In this document: in pieces, positions 25,888 to 35,164 of the stretch
Numbering within the stretch: position 1 is the stretch's first letter
Layout: every line of letters starts with the position of its first letter
Assembly (NCBI GenBank): GCA_023138835.1
Contig: JAGLOP010000002.1
Location: 124,001-188,000 of the forward strand
DNA length: 64,000 nt
Source: Arcobacteraceae bacterium
Lineage (GTDB): Bacteria > Campylobacterota > Campylobacteria > Campylobacterales > Arcobacteraceae
Direction of reading: 5' to 3'
Program-made: the position numbers and the translations under genes
The notes under the pieces: generated by a model
The model's database searches: none
The model's input: only the letters and a program-made list of their open reading frames with translations
What the model was told of the DNA's origin: nothing

Positions 25888-25924
25888 ACTTCTTGAAAAT
25901 AAAATTTATTAAAAGGACTTATTT

Positions 25925-28489
25925 ATGAGTTTAGTTGCAAATTATACGGCACATACAGAAGAAAGAGCAAAGCTTGGTGTTCCACCATTAGCTTTAACAG
26001 CAGAGCAAGTTGCAGAGCTAGTTGAATTATTAAAAGCTTCACCAATCGTTGAATCAGATTATGTTTTAAATCTATTTGAAAACAAAATCCCAGCTGGTGT
26101 TGATGATGCAGCATATGTAAAAGCAGCATTTTTAAATGATGTAGTTCAAGGTAATGTATCTTGTGATTCTATATCTCCAGCAAAAGCTTGTGAGATTTTA
26201 GGAAAAATGCTTGGTGGATTTAATGTTACTCCATTAGTTGAAGCACTTAAAATTGAAGATATCGCTGAAGTAGCTGCTACTCAACTTAAAAATACTTTAC
26301 TTGTATATGATTCATTTAATGATGTTAAAACATTAATGGATGAAGGTAATGCACATGCTAAAGGTGTAGTTGAATCTTGGGCAAATGCTGAGTGGTTCAC
26401 AAACAAAGATGCAATGGCAGAAGAGATTACAGTAACTGTATATAAAATTCCAGGTGAAACAAATACTGATGATTTATCTCCAGCTTCTGAAGCATTTACA
26501 AGAGCAGATATCCCTTTACATGCAAATTCATTCCTAGTAAATAGAATGGACAATCCACTTCCAACAATGGAAGAGTTAAAAGCAAAAGGTAACCCTTTAG
26601 CATATGTTGGTGATGTTGTAGGTACTGGTTCATCAAGAAAATCAGGAATCAACTCTGTTCAATGGCACATGGGTGTTGATATTGATGGTATTCCAAACAA
26701 AAGAACTGGTGGTATTGTTATTGGTGATATTATTGCTCCAATTTTCTTTAATACTGCAGAAGATTCAGGTTGTATCCCTATCCAAGCTCCTGTTGGAGAT
26801 TTAGAAACTGGTGATGTTATTACTGTTAAACCTTATGCTGGTGTTATTGAGAAAAATGGTTCAGTTGTTTCTGAATTTAAAATCTCTCCAAATACATTGC
26901 CAGATGAGATGAGAGCAGGAGGAAGAATTCCATTAATTATCGGTAAAGGTTTAACTGCAAAAGCTAGAGAAGCTTTAGGTATGGATGCTGGAGATATTTT
27001 CTTAGTACCTGAGCAGCCAGTTGATGATGGTTCTGGATATACACTAGCTCAAAAAATGTTAGGAAAAGCATGTGGTATGGATGGTGTTAAACCTGGTATG
27101 TACTGTGAGCCAATAGCTACAACAGTAGGTTCTCAAGATACAACAGGACCAATGACAAGAGATGAAGTTAAAGAACTTGCTGCACTTTCTTTTGGTGCTG
27201 ATATGGTTATGCAATCATTTTGTCATACAGCTGCTTACCCAAAACCAGCAGATATTATACTTCAACATACACTTCCAGAATTCTGGACATCAAGAAAAGG
27301 TTTCATTCTTAGACCAGGTGATGGTGTAATTCACTCTTGGTTAAATAGACTTTGTTTACCAGATACTGTTGGTACTGGTGCTGATTCACATACAAGATTC
27401 CCTATTGGTATTTCGTTCCCAGCTGGATCTGGACTTGTTGCATTTGCAGGAGTAACTGGTATGATGCCTTTAACTGTTCCTGATTCTGTAAAAGTTAAAT
27501 TTTCTGGAACAATTCAACCAGGAATTACACTTAGAGATTTAGTTAATGCAATACCACATCAAGCACTTAAAGATGGTTTATTAACTGTTGAGAAAAAAGG
27601 TAAGAAAAATATCTTTGCTGGAACTATTATTGAGATAGAGGGACTTGAAGATCTTAAATGTGAGCAAGCATTTGAGTTATCTGATGCTTCTGCTGAAAGA
27701 AGTTCAGCTGCTTGTACTGTTAAATTAAACAGAGAGCCAGTAGTTGAGTACCTAGAGTCAAACATCGTTTTAATTGAAGAGTTAATTGCACAAGGTTATT
27801 CTGATGCTGCGACACTTCAAAGAAGAGCTGATAAGATGAAAGAATGGGTTAAAAATGGAGAGTTAATGGTAGCTGATAAAGATGCTAAATATATAGCAAC
27901 TATCAACATCAACCTTGACGAAATTAAAGAGCCAATCTTAGCTTGTCCAAATGATCCGGATGATGTTAAAACTCTTACTGAAATAGCAGATGCAGGTCTA
28001 AGAACTGAAATTGATGAAGTATTTGTTGGTTCTTGTATGACTAACATTGGTTTATTTAGAGCTGCTGGTGAAATTTTAAGAGGAGAGGGTGCTGTAGCAA
28101 ACAAACTTTGGATTTGTCCTCCAACTAAAATGGATGAGAAAACTCTTCAAGAAGAAGGGTACTACTCTGTATTTGGTATGGCAGGTGCTAGAACTGAAAT
28201 CCCTGGATGTAGTTTATGTATGGGTAACCAAGCTTCTGTTGCGGTTAATGCTTTTGTATTTAGTACATCAACAAGAAACTTTGACAATAGACTAGGAAAA
28301 GGTTCTCAAGTTTACCTTGGTTCTGCTGAGTTAGCTGCTGTTGTTGCTTTAAAAGGTGCACTACCTACAGCTGCAGAGTACTTAGAAATCGTAGCTAATA
28401 AAATTACACCAGAGATAACAGATGAAGTTTATAAATATCTGAACTTCAACAAAGTTTCTAAAGACGAACTTGTAGCAATGGTTAAATAA
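25925..28489 (+). CDS. acnB: AcnB, aconitate hydratase 2 / 2-methylisocitrate dehydratase
   Basis: The 854-residue protein is the normal AcnB size. The N-terminal HEAT-like domain ([20 protein letters not shown]) is followed by the swivel domain with [10 protein letters not shown] and [15 protein letters not shown], then the three-domain catalytic core. [19 protein letters not shown] binds substrate. The 4Fe-4S ligands lie in GSCMTNIG and GCSLCMGNQ. It interconverts citrate and isocitrate in the TCA cycle and can also act on 2-methylisocitrate. It is monocistronic, with its own promoter and a strong terminator. Confidence 0.97.
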   Translation: MSLVANYTAHTEERAKLGVPPLALTAEQVAELVELLKASPIVESDYVLNLFENKIPAGVDDAAYVKAAFLNDVVQGNVSCDSISPAKACEILGKMLGGFNVTPLVEALKIEDIAEVAATQLKNTLLVYDSFNDVKTLMDEGNAHAKGVVESWANAEWFTNKDAMAEEITVTVYKIPGETNTDDLSPASEAFTRADIPLHANSFLVNRMDNPLPTMEELKAKGNPLAYVGDVVGTGSSRKSGINSVQWHMGVDIDGIPNKRTGGIVIGDIIAPIFFNTAEDSGCIPIQAPVGDLETGDVITVKPYAGVIEKNGSVVSEFKISPNTLPDEMRAGGRIPLIIGKGLTAKAREALGMDAGDIFLVPEQPVDDGSGYTLAQKMLGKACGMDGVKPGMYCEPIATTVGSQDTTGPMTRDEVKELAALSFGADMVMQSFCHTAAYPKPADIILQHTLPEFWTSRKGFILRPGDGVIHSWLNRLCLPDTVGTGADSHTRFPIGISFPAGSGLVAFAGVTGMMPLTVPDSVKVKFSGTIQPGITLRDLVNAIPHQALKDGLLTVEKKGKKNIFAGTIIEIEGLEDLKCEQAFELSDASAERSSAACTVKLNREPVVEYLESNIVLIEELIAQGYSDAATLQRRADKMKEWVKNGELMVADKDAKYIATININLDEIKEPILACPNDPDDVKTLTEIADAGLRTEIDEVFVGSCMTNIGLFRAAGEILRGEGAVANKLWICPPTKMDEKTLQEEGYYSVFGMAGARTEIPGCSLCMGNQASVAVNAFVFSTSTRNFDNRLGKGSQVYLGSAELAAVVALKGALPTAAEYLEIVANKITPEITDEVYKYLNFNKVSKDELVAMVK

Positions 28490-28510
28490 AAATATAATTT
28501 TTATTTATTT

Positions 28511-28548
28511 AAAAAGGTAAGATGTTAATTCATCTTACCTTTTTTTTA
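28511..28548 (+). terminator. Intrinsic terminator of acnB
   Basis: AAAAAGGTAAGATG, loop TTAATT, CATCTTACCTTTTT: a near-perfect stem of 14 pairs whose 3' arm becomes a run of T residues. Confidence 0.9.
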
Positions 28549-28587
28549 TAAATCACACATGCTTGCATTTGCTTTAGAAACTATCTT

Positions 28588-28609
28588 AGATAGTGTGTGT
28601 TATAATAAG
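28588..28609 (+). promoter_or_regulatory. Extended -10 promoter of the TAXI receptor gene
   Basis: TATAAT at 28601-28606 is preceded by GTGTGT. The 15-base inverted repeat ACTATC-TTA-GATAGT (28580-28594) lies directly upstream. This 22-base block is repeated with 19 identities ahead of nadE. Confidence 0.6.
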
Positions 28610-28631
28610 TACTATTTTATAAAGGAATATC

Positions 28632-29924
28632 ATGAATAATATTTTTATCAAGATTATTTTACCAATTTTAAGTGTATTTATTATCATATTTTATCTCTCA
28701 TCTACTTTCATTGAACCGCCAATTAAAAAAGAGATAACCATTGCTACAGGTGGAAAAAATGGAAACTACTATAAAACAGCATTACTTTATAAAGAATTAC
28801 TTGAAAAAGAAAATGTAAAAGTTAATATATTACAAACAGCCGGTTCTGTAGAAAATATTGAGCTGATAAAAAGCAAAAAAGCAGATTTTGCTTTTGTACA
28901 AAGCGGTATAATAAATTCTAAAGATAAAAATAAGATTTTTTCTCTTGTCAGCTTATATTATGAACCATTATGGATCTTTTACAAAAATGAAGGTTTCGAT
29001 ATAGACTACATAATTCAGCTTATTGGTAAAAAAATATCTATAGGGAGCACTGGCAGCGGGACACAACACTTAAGCAATATAATCCTAAATATAAACCAAC
29101 TAAACAATACAAATAGCACTATTTTAAATTACTCTACAAACGAGGGTAAAGAAAAACTGATTAAAGGTGATATTGATGCACTGTTTATTGTATCTTCTGC
29201 TAAAAGTGATAATGTGAAAGAGTTATTAGCTAATCCGGATATTAATTTTTTAAATATCAAAAGATCATATGCTTATGATAGTAAATATTCATTTCTAAAT
29301 TCCATTACACTTTATGAAGGTACTATTGATTTATATATGAATTTGCCATCTGAAAATAAACAATTATTAACAACGACAGCAAATCTTGTAGCTTCAACCA
29401 ATGTTCCTGATGAACTTGTCCGACTATTATTAAAACAAACAAAAAAAGTACATTCAGCCAAAGGTATCTTTGAAAAAGAATTCCAATTTCCAAATCTTAA
29501 TCATTTAGATTCAATGATTCATGACGAAGCCTCTAGATATATAAAATATGGCGATTCTTGGCTGGAAAATATTTTTCCTTTTTGGATTGCTTCTAATATT
29601 GATAGATTAAAACTTTTATTAATTCCTTTATTAACACTTATGATTCCATTGTTTAAAGGGATAATTCCTTTATATATCTTTACAATCAGATCAAAAATAT
29701 ACAAATGGTATAAACAGCTTAATACAATAGATATTGATATGAATAACTATTCAATTAATGAATTAAACGATGCAGTAAAAAATTTAGAGCAACTTAAAAT
29801 AGAGGTTCAAAAACATACAAATGTTCCTATGTCATATATGGGGGAATATTATAACCTTATATTACATATTGATTTAATTCATAAGAAAGTCAGTGAATAT
29901 TTAGAACTTAAAAAGAATAAATAA
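28632..29924 (+). CDS. TAXI family TRAP-type solute-binding receptor with membrane anchors
   Basis: The 430-residue protein has an N-terminal membrane anchor (about 8-26) and the TAXI solute-binding domain: 'EITIATGGKNGNYYKTALL', 'LQTAGSVENIELI' and KADFAFVQSG. A C-terminal hydrophobic segment at about 322-350 and a coiled tail follow. TAXI proteins bind small carboxylates or amino acids for TRAP transporters. No TRAP membrane subunits are encoded beside it. This anchored, orphan form may work as a sensor or with distant partners. The ligand is unknown. Confidence 0.75.
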   Translation: MNNIFIKIILPILSVFIIIFYLSSTFIEPPIKKEITIATGGKNGNYYKTALLYKELLEKENVKVNILQTAGSVENIELIKSKKADFAFVQSGIINSKDKNKIFSLVSLYYEPLWIFYKNEGFDIDYIIQLIGKKISIGSTGSGTQHLSNIILNINQLNNTNSTILNYSTNEGKEKLIKGDIDALFIVSSAKSDNVKELLANPDINFLNIKRSYAYDSKYSFLNSITLYEGTIDLYMNLPSENKQLLTTTANLVASTNVPDELVRLLLKQTKKVHSAKGIFEKEFQFPNLNHLDSMIHDEASRYIKYGDSWLENIFPFWIASNIDRLKLLLIPLLTLMIPLFKGIIPLYIFTIRSKIYKWYKQLNTIDIDMNNYSINELNDAVKNLEQLKIEVQKHTNVPMSYMGEYYNLILHIDLIHKKVSEYLELKKNK

Positions 29925-29978
29925 ATTTATATATTTTCATCATAAATATCTTTCTTTTTTTATAAATCAAAATATCAA

Positions 29979-30000
29979 AGATATTGTGTGGTATAATAAT
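29979..30000 (+). promoter_or_regulatory. Extended -10 promoter of nadE
   Basis: AGATATTGTGTGGTATAATA with TATAAT at 29992-29997. It is nearly identical to the promoter block at 28588-28609. An inverted repeat (AATATCTTT 29945-29953, AAAGATATT 29977-29985) ends just before it. Confidence 0.6.
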
Positions 30001-30044
30001 ATTTATAAATTAAATCTATTTTATGGATATGTGGAGTGACAATA

Positions 30045-30809
30045 ATGAATTGGCAAAATATAAAAGATCAAATGACAACTTTTTTAAAAGATGAAGTTTC
30101 AAAAACCGGATTATCTAGGGTGGTAGTCGGTCTTAGCGGGGGATTGGATTCAGCTATTGTGGCAGTACTTTGTAAAGAAGTATTTGGCGATAATTTATCT
30201 GTTGTTCTTATGCCATCGCATATGTCAAGTGACGCAAGTGCCAAAGATGCTATTGTCCTTTGTGAGAAATTTAATATCAAATATGAAATAGTTGAAATTG
30301 CACCTATGGTAAAAGGTTATTTTGATAATGCAGAAGATGCTTCGGCATTGAGAATTGGAAACTTAAGTGCTAGAATGAGAATGTCGGTTTTATATGATAT
30401 TAGTGCTAGAGATAATTCACTTGTAATTGGAACTTCAAATAAAAGTGAAATATTACTTGGATATGGTACACTTTATGGAGATACAGCATGTGCAATAAAT
30501 CCAATAGGACAAATGTATAAATCTGATGAATTTGAGTTTGCACGATTTCTAAGTGTAACAGATGCAATTATAAATAAACCGCCGTCAGCAGACCTTTGGG
30601 AAGGTCAAAGTGATGAAGAGGAATTAGGTTATTCTTATAAAACAATGGATGATGTTTTAAAACAACTTGTAGATGAAGGAAAATGCAAAGATGAATTAGT
30701 CTCTACAGGAGTTGATAAAGAACTGATTGATATGTTACAGTACAGAATTAAAGCAAATGCATTTAAAGGTAAATTACCAACTATTGCAAATATTAACTTC
30801 AAAGGGTAA
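30045..30809 (+). CDS. nadE: NadE, ammonia-dependent NAD+ synthetase
   Basis: The 254-residue protein has the N-type ATP pyrophosphatase loop 'VVGLSGGLDSAIVAVL' (about 27-42), GTSNKSEILLGYGTLYGD and 'KPPSADLWEGQSDEEELGY'. It lacks a glutaminase domain, so it uses ammonia to amidate deamido-NAD. The ATG at 30045 is preferred to the in-frame GTG at 30036 because GGAG (30033-30036) lies eight bases before it. It is followed three bases after its stop by the DegT-type gene. Confidence 0.95.
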   Translation: MNWQNIKDQMTTFLKDEVSKTGLSRVVVGLSGGLDSAIVAVLCKEVFGDNLSVVLMPSHMSSDASAKDAIVLCEKFNIKYEIVEIAPMVKGYFDNAEDASALRIGNLSARMRMSVLYDISARDNSLVIGTSNKSEILLGYGTLYGDTACAINPIGQMYKSDEFEFARFLSVTDAIINKPPSADLWEGQSDEEELGYSYKTMDDVLKQLVDEGKCKDELVSTGVDKELIDMLQYRIKANAFKGKLPTIANINFKG

Positions 30810-30812
30810 AAG

Positions 30813-31949
30813 ATGAACAAAGAGATACCATTTTATAAACCATCAATAGATGAAACAGAATTAGCACAAATTCAAGAAGTACTAAAAGTACAAAAAACAA
30901 GCAAAGTTGAAGAGTTAGAAAGTGAAGTTCAACAATATATAGGAGCTCCCTATGCAATAGCGACCTGTAATGCAACTGCGGCAATTCATTTAGCTTTGAG
31001 TGCTATGGAACTTAAACGAGCGGATAAGGTACTTATGAGTGTTAATTCTTTTCCATCTTTACCTGAAACAGTAAGACACTTTGATGCTGAACCAATTTTT
31101 ATAGATATAGAAGAAGATGGTTATAATATTGACCTTAACAAACTAGAAGATTATCTAGAAGAAAATAATTCTAAAAAATTAAGAGGTGCGATTATCTCTT
31201 TTGTTGCTGGGCAAACTCCAGATTTAAACAGATTGTACAAAATAGTTAAAAAATATAATATTACTCTAATAGAAGATGCTACAACAGCTTTAGGTAGTAT
31301 GTATGAAGATAAAATGGTTGGTTCACTTAATGCTGATATGACAATTTTTTCTACAAACTATTCAAATGGACGATCTTCTTTAAATAATAGTGGTTTTATA
31401 GTAACCTCAAATGAAGAGTTAGCTACAAAAGCTAAACTACTTAGAACTCATGCGATTACAACTAGTTATGATGATTACGGAAACTTAGATTATATTTATG
31501 ATGTTGTTGATATTGGATATAAATATGATATGACTGACTTGGAAGCAGCATTTAATTTAGCTCAATTTTATAAGACAAATGAATTTTGCGAAAGAAGAGC
31601 TGAAATTGCCAAGATTTATAATGACAAACTGCAAGGTTTAAAACATATAAGCTTACCTAAATATGATGAAGATTTTATTTTCAGTCAATATACTATTAAA
31701 ATATCTAGAAACAGAGATGGCTTTGCCAGAGCATTAAAAGAGGAAGGAATTTCAACTGGATTAAATTATATCCCTTTACATTTACTTTCATATTATAAAC
31801 AAAAATATAAACTTAAAATTACTGCATATCCAAATGCATTAAACACTTATGGACAAATTTTATCTTTACCTATTTATCCATCATTAAGCGATGAAGATGT
31901 TGAATATATTTGTTCTACAATTATTAAAATAGCAAATGATTGGATCTAG
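30813..31949 (+). CDS. DegT/DnrJ/EryC1-family protein lacking the PLP lysine
   Basis: The 378-residue protein has the fold-type I sugar-aminotransferase layout: ATCNATAAIHLALSA (50-64), 'LIEDATTALGSMYEDKMVG' with Asp155 for the pyridine nitrogen, and a C-terminal 'GLNYIPLHLLSYYKQKY'. The position of the Schiff-base lysine, ten residues after Asp175 (DMTIFSTNYSN), is Asn185. No nearby Lys replaces it. It may be a pseudoenzyme or use PMP differently, as ColD does with His. It lies between nadE and lpxK and overlaps lpxK by 14 bases, hinting at a cell-envelope role. Confidence 0.75.
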   Translation: MNKEIPFYKPSIDETELAQIQEVLKVQKTSKVEELESEVQQYIGAPYAIATCNATAAIHLALSAMELKRADKVLMSVNSFPSLPETVRHFDAEPIFIDIEEDGYNIDLNKLEDYLEENNSKKLRGAIISFVAGQTPDLNRLYKIVKKYNITLIEDATTALGSMYEDKMVGSLNADMTIFSTNYSNGRSSLNNSGFIVTSNEELATKAKLLRTHAITTSYDDYGNLDYIYDVVDIGYKYDMTDLEAAFNLAQFYKTNEFCERRAEIAKIYNDKLQGLKHISLPKYDEDFIFSQYTIKISRNRDGFARALKEEGISTGLNYIPLHLLSYYKQKYKLKITAYPNALNTYGQILSLPIYPSLSDEDVEYICSTIIKIANDWI

Positions 31950-32880
31950 CAATCTACATAAGTGGATTGAGCAGTATCTGTTCTTTCCTAATGTTTTTCA
32001 AAGACTAATCTCACTTGCTTTGTTACCGCTTACTGTACTTTATTGTGTAGTTACAGCTTTTAAACGAACTTCTGCAAAACCACATTATTTTGGTATTCCT
32101 GTCATTAGTATTGGTAATTTGATTGTTGGCGGCAGTGGAAAGACACCGGTTGCCATTGCTTTGGCAAAAGATAAAAAAGATGTGTGCGTTGTACTTCGTG
32201 GATATGGCAGAAAATCTAAAGGTTTACATATAGTATCAAATAAAGGTAAAATCTTATGCGATATTGATACAAGCGGTGATGAGGCAATGCTATTAGCTAA
32301 TTCATTACCAAATGCCACAATTATAGTTTCAGAAAATAGAAGTAAAGCTGTAGTAAAAGCTAAAGAATTAGGCTGTAAAGTAGTATTCTTAGATGATGGA
32401 TATAGTAAACATCAGCTTCAAAAGTTTGATATCTTAATACGACCGGAGATTGAACCTACTAATATATTTTGTCTTCCTAGCGGTGGTTATAGAGAAACTA
32501 AAATGATGTATGCTTTTGCTGATATGATTTTAAGAGACGGTACTGATTTTAAACGAATAGTTACTTTTAAAAAGGATAATAAAACGATAGAAGAACTACC
32601 TCAAAATATAGTTTTATTAACCGCTATTTCAAAATATGAAAGACTTTTAAAGTTTTTACCAAAAGATATAAAAGTTATTTCATATCCAGACCACCATTAT
32701 TTCACTTATGAAGATTTAGAGCAATTAAAAACTCAATATCCAAACTTTAATATAATCACAACTCAAAAAGATTTTGTCAAACTAAAGCAGTTCAATCTTA
32801 AAAATATTTATATTATGGATTTAGAGATAAAAATAAATCAAGATAAAATTGATAAAATCAATACAGTATTAGCTGTTTGA
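31936..32880 (+). CDS. lpxK: LpxK, tetraacyldisaccharide 4'-kinase
   Basis: The 314-residue protein has an N-terminal membrane-associated segment (about 20-42), then Walker A VGGSGKTPVAIAL (64-76), LRGYGRKSKG and VFLDDGYSKHQL with the catalytic Asp-Asp. 'DHHYFTYEDLEQL' lies in the C-terminal part. LpxK phosphorylates the lipid A disaccharide at the 4' position at the inner membrane. Its 3' end overlaps the convergent AMP-ligase gene by 12 bases. Confidence 0.93.
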   Translation: MIGSSNLHKWIEQYLFFPNVFQRLISLALLPLTVLYCVVTAFKRTSAKPHYFGIPVISIGNLIVGGSGKTPVAIALAKDKKDVCVVLRGYGRKSKGLHIVSNKGKILCDIDTSGDEAMLLANSLPNATIIVSENRSKAVVKAKELGCKVVFLDDGYSKHQLQKFDILIRPEIEPTNIFCLPSGGYRETKMMYAFADMILRDGTDFKRIVTFKKDNKTIEELPQNIVLLTAISKYERLLKFLPKDIKVISYPDHHYFTYEDLEQLKTQYPNFNIITTQKDFVKLKQFNLKNIYIMDLEIKINQDKIDKINTVLAV

Positions 32881-34446
32881 TTTTATAATTTCATCTTTTA
32901 AAATTTCTTTATTTATTTTATTTTTATCATCTTGTTTCATTGGCATACTTTGTCTATAAATGATTATAGTTGGTATCATATATGTTGGAAGGTGTTTTTT
33001 AAGTTCAAATATTAGTTCATTTTTTGGAATTTCACCAATTCCTGTATAAACTAAAGCAATCTCCTCTTCAATATCTTCATTTTCAATCCCAAATACAGCA
33101 CAAGCACTGATATTAGAAAAGTTATCTCTTAATACACTTTCAATCTCAACAGGGCTTATTCTATATCCACTTGATTTTATCATATCATCTTGTCTTGAAA
33201 CAAAGTATAAATATCCCTCTTCATCTTTATATACAAAATCTCCGGTTGCAACGACTATTTCATTTGCTAAACCAGTTTCATTTTTAATTGCATTTTTTAA
33301 AATATCAATAGATTTAAAACTATGATCAGTATCTTCTTTTGAATTCCAAAAACCTTTATAAATCCCAGCACCACGATGAATTAATTCTCCAACTTCTCTT
33401 GGTTTACATTCGTACCCTTCTTTATTTATAACATAAAGTTCAACATCAGGTATTGCTTTTCCAATAGAATTTGGTCTAATATTAAGTTGTGATGGCTCTA
33501 AATATGCAGACCTAAAAGCCTCAGTATGCCCAATCATTGAATAAAAATCAGCTTTCATAAAATATTTTTCACTATTTTGAATCATTTTATCGGTTACATT
33601 TCCACCAGAAGATGTAATAATTCTTACATTATCCAGCTGTTGTGGGCTTGGAAGTCTATGAATATCTTCATCAAACATTTGTGTAATATGAATAGGCATT
33701 AAAGCTAAAACACTCACTTCATCTTTTATAAGATGTGTAAAAAATTCACTTGGCGTAAAAAAGTTATGTACTACAAACGTTGCTCTTTTATAAAATGAAC
33801 AAAAAATTTGATTTAAACCATAATCAAAACTAAATGACAATAAACCGCTAAAAGTATCTTCTTCTTTTAAATCTAAATATTTTGATACACTTCTTGCACC
33901 ATCTATAAAATTTCTATGTGAAATCACCACACCTTTTGGAAATCCAGATGAAGCAAAACTATAAGTGATAGCAGCATTGTCATGACCGTTTAAACTACAG
34001 CTATAATCACCTTTATAACACTTATAAATCTCTTCAAAAGATACTATATCTTTATGGCATGACTCAACAGTTACAATAGTCCCTGCAAAAGAAATTTCTT
34101 GCACAGTTGATAACTTCTTTTCATCTGTTAGAATACATTTAATATCACAATCATCAATGATATATTGTAATTGTTCAGCTTTAAGCAATTTTGTAATAGG
34201 AACAAAAATATACTTTGTTGACATCACAGATAAAATAGCAATAACTTTTTGCGCAGTTTTATTTGAATATATACCTATTCGTGCACCATCTTCAAGTTCT
34301 AAAGTTGTAAGATATTGAGCTATTTGGTTTACCTTAGTATAAACATCTTCATAAGTAAAGCTGACATTTTTATCTTTCACAGCTATTTTTGCAGGTGTTA
34401 AATCATTGGCTATTTCTACTAAATTTCTTATACTATTTACTGACAT
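32869..34446 (-). CDS. AMP-forming acyl-CoA ligase, resembling exosortase-associated ligases
   Basis: The 525-residue ANL-superfamily enzyme has a phosphate loop YSFASSGFPKGVVISHRN (canonical TSGTTGxPKG, here altered), 'YSMIGHTEAFRSAYL' for the adenine/aryl motif, 'GDFVYKDEEGYLYFVSR' with the hinge region, and a final catalytic Lys near DDKNKINKEILKD. The stretch 'FIDGARSVSKYLDLKEEDTF' then LSFSFDYGLNQI resembles the acyl-CoA ligases associated with exosortase systems. It activates a carboxylic acid as acyl-AMP. No carrier protein or exosortase gene is nearby, so its pathway is unclear. Confidence 0.75.
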   Translation of the reverse strand: MSVNSIRNLVEIANDLTPAKIAVKDKNVSFTYEDVYTKVNQIAQYLTTLELEDGARIGIYSNKTAQKVIAILSVMSTKYIFVPITKLLKAEQLQYIIDDCDIKCILTDEKKLSTVQEISFAGTIVTVESCHKDIVSFEEIYKCYKGDYSCSLNGHDNAAITYSFASSGFPKGVVISHRNFIDGARSVSKYLDLKEEDTFSGLLSFSFDYGLNQIFCSFYKRATFVVHNFFTPSEFFTHLIKDEVSVLALMPIHITQMFDEDIHRLPSPQQLDNVRIITSSGGNVTDKMIQNSEKYFMKADFYSMIGHTEAFRSAYLEPSQLNIRPNSIGKAIPDVELYVINKEGYECKPREVGELIHRGAGIYKGFWNSKEDTDHSFKSIDILKNAIKNETGLANEIVVATGDFVYKDEEGYLYFVSRQDDMIKSSGYRISPVEIESVLRDNFSNISACAVFGIENEDIEEEIALVYTGIGEIPKNELIFELKKHLPTYMIPTIIIYRQSMPMKQDDKNKINKEILKDEIIKSNS

Positions 34447-34507
34447 TTAAATATCCTATATTCTAAATTTATTATATTATAATCATACAATAATTAGCTT
34501 TTGAGTT

Positions 34508-34823
34508 TTATTTTATACTTTTATTTGTATCTAATAAATATCTTTCTACTTTTTTATTTGTATTATTTTCTCGCCATTGTTTGGCAGTCATTCCAAATAA
34601 TGCAACATTTAAAATATCAGCTTCATTAGAATATACAAAACTTATTTGTTCTTGCTCTTTATCTTTTAGTCTTTGAAATTCTTTAATAAGGTATATTTTA
34701 AACTCAGCACTAATCCACATGCCAAATTCAAAAGCTATATCACTATGTGCAAGTACCGCCATATCGACCAACTTTGGCTATTAATCCTATTGCATTTGTT
34801 TTTTCAGCCCATTGATAAGTTAG
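34508..34823 (-). pseudogene. KilA-N domain gene remnant (frameshifted, truncated)
   Basis: On the minus strand the codons read [20 protein letters not shown] from about 34810. A two-base loss near 34750-34752 then shifts the frame, and the text continues [32 protein letters not shown] and 'EADILNVALFGMTAKQWREN'. All are consecutive KilA-N segments. Roughly 45 residues normally between QRLKDKE and the EADILNVALFG block are missing, and the N terminus is absent. The gene is therefore a decayed relic of a phage-type or mobile DNA-binding protein. Confidence 0.8.
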
Positions 34824-34825
34824 AT

Positions 34826-35080
34826 ACAATATCTATTAAAATATGTGATAATGCAGGTGGAATACCTAAAGATATAATTAGTAAAATATTTAATCCATAT
34901 TTTACTACAAAAGATGAAAAAAGTGGTACAGGTTTGGGGCTTTATATGTCAAAAACCATTATTGAAAAACATCTAAAGGGTACACTAGAAGCTTATAATG
35001 AAGATGGTATAAATCAAGATGCTAAACCATCATGCGGGGCTTGTTTTTTCATAGAGTTGCCATTATTCATAACCCTTTAA
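34826..35080 (+). pseudogene. Histidine kinase remnant, ATPase-domain end only
   Basis: The plus-strand frame encodes only the last part of a GHKL histidine-kinase ATPase: [17 protein letters not shown] (G1 box), [20 protein letters not shown] (F and G2 boxes) and a C-terminal ACFFIELP. The sensor, His-box and N-box are missing. The open frame runs back into bases that are antisense to the KilA-N relic, so the apparent longer protein from 34673 is an artefact of the junction near 34820-34826. Confidence 0.8.
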
Positions 35081-35091
35081 ATAAGGGTTTT
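35071..35091 (+). terminator. Weak hairpin at the end of the kinase remnant
   Basis: AACCCTT, five bases, AAGGGTT followed by two T residues. It spans the stop codon of the kinase remnant. It could be the original terminator of that gene. Confidence 0.4.
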
Positions 35092-35164
35092 AAGTAACTC
35101 TACACCTTTCATTGTTCCACATGACGAAGTCTTAATTTATAAAACTGTTATGGAGTATAATTTC

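Noticed and set aside
27559-28104. Minus-strand open frames inside acnB and many other genes
   Set aside because: They are shadows of strongly supported genes on the other strand and have no homology or start signals of their own.
34673-35080. A 135-residue plus-strand protein with a histidine-kinase end
   Set aside because: Its first part is antisense to the KilA-N relic; only the bases after about 34826 are kinase-derived. It is a junction artefact, not an intact gene.
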